From NCBI RefSeq assembly GCF_036759925.1, contig NZ_JAPKIB010000001.1:434001-498000 (forward strand): 64,000 nucleotides of DNA. The letters run 5' to 3'. Position numbers and translations under genes: made by a program. Positions within the stretch are counted from its first letter, which is position 1; each line of letters opens with the position of its first letter. A model generated the notes under the pieces. It did not search any database, was not told the DNA's origin, and was given only the letters and a program-made list of their open reading frames with translations. Positions 58,564 to 64,000 of the stretch are shown one piece after another. The stretch comes from Kluyvera sp036759925 (lineage in GTDB: Bacteria; Pseudomonadota; Gammaproteobacteria; Enterobacterales; Enterobacteriaceae).

Positions 58564-59016
58564 ATGAGCACACTTGTCGCCATCGCGCTAACTACCGGGA
58601 TTTTATCCGGTATCTGGAGCTGGGTTGCCGTGACATGGGGGTTGCTTAGCTGGGCGGGGTTTCTTGGCTGTACCGCATATTTTGCCTGTCCACAGGGCGG
58701 GCTAAAAGGGCTGGGCATTTCATTTTGTACGCTGGTCAGCGGCGTATTCTGGGCAGAAGTGATTATTCACGGTAGCGCGCTGTCGCCTGCGCTGACGATT
58801 GTCAGCTATCTGCTCACCGGGGTGGTGGCCTTCGCCATGTGCATTCAGGCCAAAAGCGGCTGGCTCTCTTTTGTCCCCGGCACCTTTATCGGCGCCTGTT
58901 CAACCTTTGCCTGCGACGGCAACTGGCGAGTGGTACTGCCTGCACTGCTGGTAGGGTTGGTTTTTGGTTATGCGATGAAAAACAGCGGGCTGTATATTGC
59001 CGCCCGCAGCAAATAG
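58564..59016 (+). CDS. DUF1097 inner-membrane protein (YcdZ-like)
   Basis: A 150-residue, roughly five-span protein. TTGILSGIWSWVAVTWGLLS, WAGFLGCTAYFACPQGGLKG and FVPGTFIGACSTFA follow E. coli YcdZ closely, although ycdZ lies elsewhere in E. coli. Function is unknown. I choose the ATG at 58564 because homologues begin there; one at 58552 would add four residues. It follows preA by 47 bases and may be co-transcribed, which makes a role in pyrimidine-related transport possible but unproven. Confidence 0.85.
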   Translation: MSTLVAIALTTGILSGIWSWVAVTWGLLSWAGFLGCTAYFACPQGGLKGLGISFCTLVSGVFWAEVIIHGSALSPALTIVSYLLTGVVAFAMCIQAKSGWLSFVPGTFIGACSTFACDGNWRVVLPALLVGLVFGYAMKNSGLYIAARSK

Positions 59017-59079
59017 CCTGGCCGAGCGAAGCGACGCCGGGGCCCCGGCGTCGGTGCTTTGCACCTCGTCCGGGCTACA
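59014..59079. repeat. Paired REP-like element
   Basis: TAGCCTGGCCGAGCGAAGC...CGCCGGGG and CCCCGGCGTCGGTGC...GTCCGGGCTAC face each other, beginning at the stop codon of the DUF1097 gene. Confidence 0.78.
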
Positions 59080-59087
59080 ATGAAAAC

Positions 59088-59114
59088 GCCCGGCATTTCG
59101 CCGGGCCTCTTTTT
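59088..59114. terminator. Bidirectional terminator between the DUF1097 gene and mglC
   Basis: GCCCGGC-ATTTC-GCCGGGC forms a perfect 7-base stem, followed by CTCTTTTT on the plus strand and by GTTTTC on the minus strand. It ends the convergent transcripts, notably mglBAC. Confidence 0.9.
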
Positions 59115-59122
59115 ATTTCTTA

Positions 59123-60133
59123 TTATTTCTTACGCGCGTATTTCAGGGAGTCCAGCGCCACGGCGAAGATAATAATCCCGCCCTTGATGATGTACTGCCA
59201 GTAAGGGTTCACGCCGATATAGGTCAGGCCATAGTTGATAACGGTGAAGATAATCACACCGGTCACCACGCCCAGTACGGTACCTACGCCGCCGCTGAAT
59301 GACACCCCACCAACCACGCAGGCGGCAATCGCATCCAGTTCATACATAAAGCCGAGGTTGTTGGTTGCCGAGCCGATACGCCCTGCTTCCAGCATCCCGC
59401 CGAAGGCATAGAACACGCCGGACAGCGCATAAATCACCAGCAGGTTCAGCGCCACGTTCACGCCGGAAACCTTCGCCGCTTCCGGGTTACCGCCGATAGC
59501 GAAGATGTTTTTACCAAAGCGAGTCTTGTTCCACAGGATCCAGACAAAGCCAACGGCAATCAGCGCGTAGAAGGTAATGTACGACAGGCGGAAACTGCCT
59601 AGCGCGACAAACCCTTGCGTGAACGTCGAGAAGCCGCCGTCGAAGCCAGAAATCGGCGATGCGCCCACGAAGTCGTAGTACAGGGAGTTGATACCGTAAA
59701 CGATGATCATCGTACCCAGCGTGGTGATGAACGGCGTCACGTTCAGGTAAGCAATGATAATCCCGTTAATCAGGCCAATCACCGCGCCAATAGCGCAGAC
59801 AATAATCATTACCACGAAGATTGGCATGGTCGCCATCTCAGGGAAGACCTTGTTGGCGTTCTCCATCGACTGCAACAGCGTCGCCGCAATCACCGCTGCG
59901 AGGCCAACCTGGCGACCCGCCGACAGGTCGGTACCCTGGGTCACAATCAGACCGGCAACGCCGAGGGCAATAATAATACGTACCGAAGACTGAGTCAGGA
60001 TGTTACTCAGGTTCAACAAACTTAAGAAAGTCGGGTCCTGGATAATAATAATGGCCAGCAGAACCAAAAGAACAACGTAAATACCGCCATCTTTCAGATA
60101 AGTGAGAAAGCTTTTTTTATTTAACGCACTCAT
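59123..60133 (-). CDS. mglC: Galactose/methyl-galactoside ABC permease
   Basis: Inner-membrane permease of the high-affinity D-galactose/methyl-beta-galactoside importer. The 336 residues form about ten spans of the BPD_transp_2 (RbsC-like) family, with GTDLSAGRQVGLAAVIAATL and AIGGNPEAAKVSGVNV as conserved blocks. It is the last gene of mglB-mglA-mglC, 15 bases after mglA, and ends at a strong terminator. Confidence 0.97.
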   Translation of the reverse strand: MSALNKKSFLTYLKDGGIYVVLLVLLAIIIIQDPTFLSLLNLSNILTQSSVRIIIALGVAGLIVTQGTDLSAGRQVGLAAVIAATLLQSMENANKVFPEMATMPIFVVMIIVCAIGAVIGLINGIIIAYLNVTPFITTLGTMIIVYGINSLYYDFVGASPISGFDGGFSTFTQGFVALGSFRLSYITFYALIAVGFVWILWNKTRFGKNIFAIGGNPEAAKVSGVNVALNLLVIYALSGVFYAFGGMLEAGRIGSATNNLGFMYELDAIAACVVGGVSFSGGVGTVLGVVTGVIIFTVINYGLTYIGVNPYWQYIIKGGIIIFAVALDSLKYARKK

Positions 60134-60148
60134 GTCGAGCCCCTGAAA

Positions 60149-61669
60149 TTAAAGGTGCAATGACGCAAGACGGAGAATTTCGTTTTGCGTTGCGGTTTTC
60201 GTTTCTACAATCCCGGCAACCAGGCCATTACTCATGACAAGGATGCGGTCAGTAATACCCAGCAGCTCTGGCATTTCTGAAGAAATAATAATGATCCCTT
60301 TATCTTTCTTCGCCAGTTCGGCGATTAATTGATAAATTTCAAATTTCGCACCAACGTCGATACCGCGGGTCGGTTCATCCAGCATCAGGATTTCAGGCTG
60401 GGTTAGCAGCCAGCGTCCAATAATCACTTTCTGCTGGTTACCACCGGATAACGAACCAATTTGCGTGTGATGCCCCGGCGTTTTCACGCGCATAGAATCG
60501 ATAACCCATTGGGTGTCGCTCTTCATGCGGGAGTTATCCAGCAGGCCCACTTTGTTTTTATAACTCTTGATATTCGAGATTAATGAGTTAAATCCAATAT
60601 CAAGGTAGGCATAAATACCGGTTGAGCGGCGTTCTTCGGTGACCAACGCAAAACCGTTATTTATCGCTTCGTTGGCGCTATGGTTGTTGATTTTCTTCCC
60701 GTGCAGGGTAATGGTGCCGCCCGATTTTTCGCGCACGCCAAACAGCGTTTCCACGATATCGGTACGCTTAGCGCCCACCAGCCCGGCGATACCGAGGATC
60801 TCCCCTTTGCGCAGCTGGAACGACACGTCGCGAATCGACGGCTGACGCAGGGACGTCAGGTGCTGCACGTCGAGGATGACTTCGCCCGGCTCGTTCTGCC
60901 TGTCCGGGAAGCGCTGGTTCAGCGAACGGCCCACCATCATGGCGATGATCTTGTCCATATCCAACCCTTCCAGCGGCTGGGTGGCAATCCACTGCCCGTC
61001 GCGCAGAACGGTGATCTCATCGCACAGCTGGAAGATTTCTTCCATCTTATGCGAGATATAGACGATGCCGCAGCCACGGTCTTTCAGCTTACGGATAATG
61101 GTAAACAGGTGGTTTACCTCTTTTTCCGTCAGCGATGACGTTGGCTCATCCATAATCACGATTTTCGCGTTATAGGAGAAGGCCTTTGCAATTTCAATCA
61201 TCTGCATCTGCGAAACGGACAGCGTACCGACGCGCGCACGCGGGTCGATATCAATATCCAGCTCATCAAAGATGGCTTTAGTATCGCGATACATTTTATC
61301 CTGGTCGACAAACATGCCTTTGGTTGGGTAACGACCTAACCACATGTTGTCCATGACCGAGCGTTGTAATACCAGGTTAAGTTCCTGGTGAACCATCGAA
61401 ATACCATTCTCCAATGCCTCTTTAGCAGAATGGAAATCAATCTCTTTGCCCTGGAAGAGAATACTGCCGGAATCTTTTTGGTAGATCCCAAATAGACATT
61501 TTAATAACGTTGATTTGCCCGCGCCGTTCTCGCCCATTAATGCATGGATCGAGTGCGGACGAACTTTCAGGTTAACATTATCGAGTGCTTTTACGCCCGG
61601 AAATGACTTGTTGATCTGGCTCATTTCCAACAAGAATTCACCAGACGGCTCTCTATTATTGTTGTCCAT
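60149..61669 (-). CDS. mglA: Galactose/methyl-galactoside ABC ATPase
   Basis: Double-domain ABC ATPase of the Mgl importer. The start at 61669 (MDNNNREPSGEFLLEMSQIN) gives the 506 residues of E. coli MglA. Two nucleotide-binding domains are visible: Walker A GENGAGKS in the first, then a degenerate second site GLVGAKRTD with signature SLSGGNQQKV near residue 400. A 74-base gap with a hairpin separates it from mglB. Confidence 0.97.
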   Translation of the reverse strand: MDNNNREPSGEFLLEMSQINKSFPGVKALDNVNLKVRPHSIHALMGENGAGKSTLLKCLFGIYQKDSGSILFQGKEIDFHSAKEALENGISMVHQELNLVLQRSVMDNMWLGRYPTKGMFVDQDKMYRDTKAIFDELDIDIDPRARVGTLSVSQMQMIEIAKAFSYNAKIVIMDEPTSSLTEKEVNHLFTIIRKLKDRGCGIVYISHKMEEIFQLCDEITVLRDGQWIATQPLEGLDMDKIIAMMVGRSLNQRFPDRQNEPGEVILDVQHLTSLRQPSIRDVSFQLRKGEILGIAGLVGAKRTDIVETLFGVREKSGGTITLHGKKINNHSANEAINNGFALVTEERRSTGIYAYLDIGFNSLISNIKSYKNKVGLLDNSRMKSDTQWVIDSMRVKTPGHHTQIGSLSGGNQQKVIIGRWLLTQPEILMLDEPTRGIDVGAKFEIYQLIAELAKKDKGIIIISSEMPELLGITDRILVMSNGLVAGIVETKTATQNEILRLASLHL

Positions 61670-61705
61670 ATATATACCTGGCTGCGATATTTCTGCGTCA
61701 GTATT

Positions 61706-61733
61706 TATAGGGCGCACAAATGCGCGCCCTATA
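61706..61733 (-). other. Intercistronic hairpin between mglB and mglA
   Basis: TATAGGGCGC and GCGCCCTATA form a 10-base stem with an 8-base loop. It lies right after mglB and lacks a T-run. Such structures usually protect the upstream message and help give more binding protein than ATPase. Confidence 0.65.
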
Positions 61734-61743
61734 TATTTAAAGA

Positions 61744-62742
61744 TTACTTACCGGTGAATTCGCTAAGGTTGTCTTTATCTACGCCAACGTAAGGAACGCG
61801 GACGATTTTGTTCTCGATCTTCCAGTTGGTACCATCAGCAGCACCTTTACCGGCAGCGAGGTTTTTCGCCAGATCGAAGGTCGCCTTCGCCTGGTTGTTC
61901 GCATCGTTCAGCACGGTACCGGCCATCGCACCGGATTTCACCAGCGCCAGCGCTTCTGGCAGGGCATCAACGCCGAATACTGGAATGGAAGATTTGTTGT
62001 GTGCTTTCAGCGCTTCTACCGCACCCATTGCCATCGCATCGTTGTTGGCGATAACGACTTCAATTTTGTTGGCGTTAGGGCCGGACAGCCATGCGTCCAT
62101 CTTATCTTTCGCCTGAGCGGTATCCCACATGGCGGTATCTAACGCCAGCTGCTGGGTTTTCAGGCCCTTGTTGTTCAGCTCTTTGATAACGTAGGTGGTA
62201 CGCGCTTCAGCATCCGGGTGGCCCGGTTCGCCTTTCAGCAGAACGAACTGAATCTGGCCGTCTTTGTTCAGGTCCCAGTTCGGGTTAGCCGCCCAGTGTT
62301 TAGCAATCAGGTCGCCCTGGATAATACCGGACTCTTTAGAGTCAGTACCGACGTAGAACGCTTTGTCATAGCTATCCAGCGCTTTACGAGAAGGTTCTTT
62401 GTTGAAGAAGACGATCGGCACGTTCTGGCCGCGCGCTTTTTCAATGACCGTGCCCGCCGCCGCTGGGTCAACCAGGTTAATCGCCAGCGCTTTCACGCCT
62501 TTTGCCAGCAGCACGTCAATCTGGTCGTTCTGCTTGGATTGGTCGTTCTGGGAGTCGTTCATCAGCAGCTGAACGTCCGGCGCGGTTTTCGCATCTTTCT
62601 CGATAGCTTTACGCACAACGGACATAAAGTTGTCGTCGTATTTATAAATCGTCACACCAATACGCGTATCGGCAGCGTGAGCTGCTGCACCGAAAAACAT
62701 GCTGGCCATCAGGGCAGACAGGGTTAACACCTTCTTATTCAT
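61744..62742 (-). CDS. mglB: D-galactose/D-glucose periplasmic binding protein
   Basis: MglB binds galactose or glucose for the Mgl importer and also serves as receptor for Trg chemotaxis. The 332-residue precursor has a signal peptide ending at AAHA-AD (residue 23). The mature start TRIGVTIYKYDDNFMSVVRK, the calcium-loop-like DLNKDGQIQ (a known feature of this protein), and the sugar-binding NNDAMAMGAVEAL are all present. It is first in the operon. Confidence 0.98.
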   Translation of the reverse strand: MNKKVLTLSALMASMFFGAAAHAADTRIGVTIYKYDDNFMSVVRKAIEKDAKTAPDVQLLMNDSQNDQSKQNDQIDVLLAKGVKALAINLVDPAAAGTVIEKARGQNVPIVFFNKEPSRKALDSYDKAFYVGTDSKESGIIQGDLIAKHWAANPNWDLNKDGQIQFVLLKGEPGHPDAEARTTYVIKELNNKGLKTQQLALDTAMWDTAQAKDKMDAWLSGPNANKIEVVIANNDAMAMGAVEALKAHNKSSIPVFGVDALPEALALVKSGAMAGTVLNDANNQAKATFDLAKNLAAGKGAADGTNWKIENKIVRVPYVGVDKDNLSEFTGK

Positions 62743-62954
62743 GGTATCTCCGGTTTTATTATGCAGGGTAGTTCGGGTGAAAATAATCGGCGGGCAGCGT
62801 TAACAGGATGTTACTGCTCGACGAAATTCACTGATAAAAATTTGTTCTTCCGTGTTGAGTAACGATCCAGATTACGATCTAAACTGTTTTTGCAGCTGGA
62901 ATACGTTATAAAAAGTGATTAATCACCGTTACATCATGTTTCAGCCTGATAAAC

Positions 62955-63020
62955 GCTGCCATCATAGCCATGCCGATGTTAACAATCTGTGAATTTACTC
63001 ACAGATTGAAAACGGTTACA
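62955..63020 (-). promoter_or_regulatory. mgl promoter with CRP site and GalS/GalR operator
   Basis: A perfect CRP site TGTGA-N6-TCACA lies at 62988-63003. It is centred about 40 bases upstream of the start implied by the -10 TATGAT (62961-62966, minus strand), a class II arrangement. Directly abutting it, TGTAACCGTTTTCA on the minus strand (63007-63020) matches the GalR/GalS operator TGnAAnCGnTTnCA. This matches the E. coli mglB control region. Confidence 0.9.
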
Positions 63021-63033
63021 TCGAGCTAACAAA

Positions 63034-64000
63034 TCAGTTCGTGATGGGATGCACAAATTGCCGTTGCGCCACCGAATGGCGGCGAACTAAGGTCGGCATA
63101 AAGCAGTGCGTTGCTTCGCCGTCGAGCTTTCCTGCCGCCCCTAACAGCGCCAGTTCCGTCGCCTGTTTTGCCATAGAAACAATCGGGTAGCGGATGGTCG
63201 TCAGCTGCGGGTCGGTATAGCGGGCGATGGGAATATCATCAAAGCCAATGACCGACACCTGCTGCGGCACGGCAATGCCGTTATCTTTAAGCGCGCTAAG
63301 CGCCCCGGCCGCCATATTGTCGTTATAGGCAAACACCGCCGTCAGCCCGGCATTGCGTCCGAGCAACTCAACCATCGCCGCTTCCCCGCCCTGCATATCC
63401 GGCGAGCCGGTGCCGACCCAGCTATCGGGTGCCACAATCCCCTGCTCCAGCAGCGCACGCGCCCACCCTTCCCGCCGCATATCATCATCTTCAATACGGT
63501 GGCTGGAGGCGAGATAACCAATACGTTGATGACCATGATTGAGCAACATCCGCGTCCCCATCAGCGCACCGCTGACGTTATCAAGGCAGACGCAGCGGTG
63601 GGCATAGCCGGGGACGATGCGGTTGATGAGCACCATGCCGGGCATTTGCGCCATAAACTCGCTCAGTTCACGATCGCTTAAGGCTTTTGAATGGACGATT
63701 AACGCGCTACAGCGCTGACGAATCAGCACCTCAATGGCGTTACGCTCTTTTTCTGCTTCGTGGTAGCTATTGCCGATCAGGACATACTTATGATGCTGCT
63801 GGGCGACGGTATCCACCGCTTTGACCAGCGCGCCAAAAAAGGCGTCGGACACGTCCATTACCACGCAGCCAATGGTATCGCTGACCTGCGTAGCCAGCGC
63901 CTGCGCGTTGGCGTTCGGGCGATAGCCCAGCGCTGACACCGCTTTCATGACCATGTCGCGCGTCTCATGGCTGACCAGCGCGCTGTTGTTCAGCACCCGC
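63034..64000 (-). CDS. galS: Galactose isorepressor GalS, N-terminus cut by window edge
   Basis: LacI-family repressor of the mgl operon, inactivated by galactose. Reading from the window edge, the frame enters at RVLNNSALVSHETRDMVMKA, which is partway into the HTH, so about 20 N-terminal residues lie outside. The ligand-binding core follows E. coli GalS closely, with QVSDTIGCVVMDVSDAFFGA and GFDDIPIARYTDPQLTT. It lies upstream of mglB in the same orientation, with the mgl control region between them. Confidence 0.96.
   Translation of the reverse strand, partial: RVLNNSALVSHETRDMVMKAVSALGYRPNANAQALATQVSDTIGCVVMDVSDAFFGALVKAVDTVAQQHHKYVLIGNSYHEAEKERNAIEVLIRQRCSALIVHSKALSDRELSEFMAQMPGMVLINRIVPGYAHRCVCLDNVSGALMGTRMLLNHGHQRIGYLASSHRIEDDDMRREGWARALLEQGIVAPDSWVGTGSPDMQGGEAAMVELLGRNAGLTAVFAYNDNMAAGALSALKDNGIAVPQQVSVIGFDDIPIARYTDPQLTTIRYPIVSMAKQATELALLGAAGKLDGEATHCFMPTLVRRHSVAQRQFVHPITN

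Noticed and set aside
4817..59079. CRISPR array suggested by the repeated GTAGCCCGG units
   Set aside because: The copies are dispersed over 54 kb, palindromic, variable and without regular spacers; they are REP-like elements.
1..64000. tRNA, rRNA, insertion sequence or prophage genes
   Set aside because: No transposase, integrase or rRNA-like sequence was recognised, and gene order is otherwise that of an enterobacterial core chromosome; a tRNA scan could not be run.

Overview
The window is a 64 kb stretch of enterobacterial chromosome, high in GC and densely coding. Gene order follows the 47-minute region of Escherichia coli (thiD-thiM ... rcnB, mrp-metG, yehR, yehS, btsR-btsS, mlrA, yohO, yehWXYZ, bglX, dld, pbpG, yohC, yohD, mdtQ, dusC, yohJK, cdd, sanA, preTA, mglCAB-galS). 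Inserted blocks, above all an intact mhbRTDHIM-type gentisate cluster like that of Klebsiella pneumoniae M5a1, point to Klebsiella, Raoultella or a close relative. The genus is an inference. I saw no rRNA, tRNA, IS, prophage or CRISPR.

Layout. (1) 1-1.66 kb: thiMD with a TPP riboswitch. (2) 1.8-4.8 kb: a PAS-GAF-GGDEF diguanylate cyclase, then an AT-rich stretch of about 1.1 kb with one possible small membrane-protein gene, then an unassigned lipoprotein gene. (3) 4.8-9.8 kb: an adenine salvage module (LysR regulator, adenine deaminase, AzgA-type permease) and speG. (4) 9.8-19.2 kb: a LysR regulator, rcnB without rcnRA, mrp, metG, yehR, yehS, the pyruvate-sensing btsSR pair, mlrA and the tiny yohO. 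(5) 19.2-23.0 kb: the YehZYXW (OsmF) osmoprotectant-type ABC importer. (6) 23.0-27.4 kb: a polyol-type MFS permease, then a GPH transporter and a cytoplasmic GH28 protein that look like an oligogalacturonide uptake and processing pair. (7) 27.7-35.1 kb: bglX, dld, a GNAT acetyltransferase, pbpG, yohC, yohD. (8) 35.2-43.8 kb: a KdgM-family porin, mdtQ, a methyltransferase, a complete bglGFB aryl-beta-glucoside operon with two antiterminator/terminator sites, and dusC. (9) 43.9-51.5 kb: an M24-fold protein that has lost most metal ligands, then the 3-hydroxybenzoate/gentisate cluster mhbM-I-H-D-T with divergent mhbR. (10) 51.6-64 kb: yohJK, cdd, sanA, a broken hipA with an intact downstream HTH gene, preTA, a YcdZ-like membrane protein, and mglCAB with its CRP/GalS control region and the start-truncated galS.

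Several genes fit together functionally. KdgM porin, GPH transporter and GH28 enzyme could form a pectin-fragment route from outer membrane to cytoplasm, though porin and enzyme are 8 kb apart. The mhb genes take 3-hydroxybenzoate through gentisate, maleylpyruvate and fumarylpyruvate to pyruvate and fumarate. BtsSR (pyruvate sensing), Dld (D-lactate to pyruvate) and YohJK (LrgAB family) also touch pyruvate metabolism, and an identical 14-base CRP-like element lies upstream of btsS and of yohJ. Gaps between operons hold a recurring family of REP-like inverted repeats.

No gene set here is clearly a new system. The best leads are the metal-ligand-less M24 protein beside the mhb cluster, the degenerate cytoplasmic GH28, the shared btsS/yohJ element, and the hipA remnant with nested operator-like dyads. 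All calls come from reading the sequence and from memory of protein families; no search was run.
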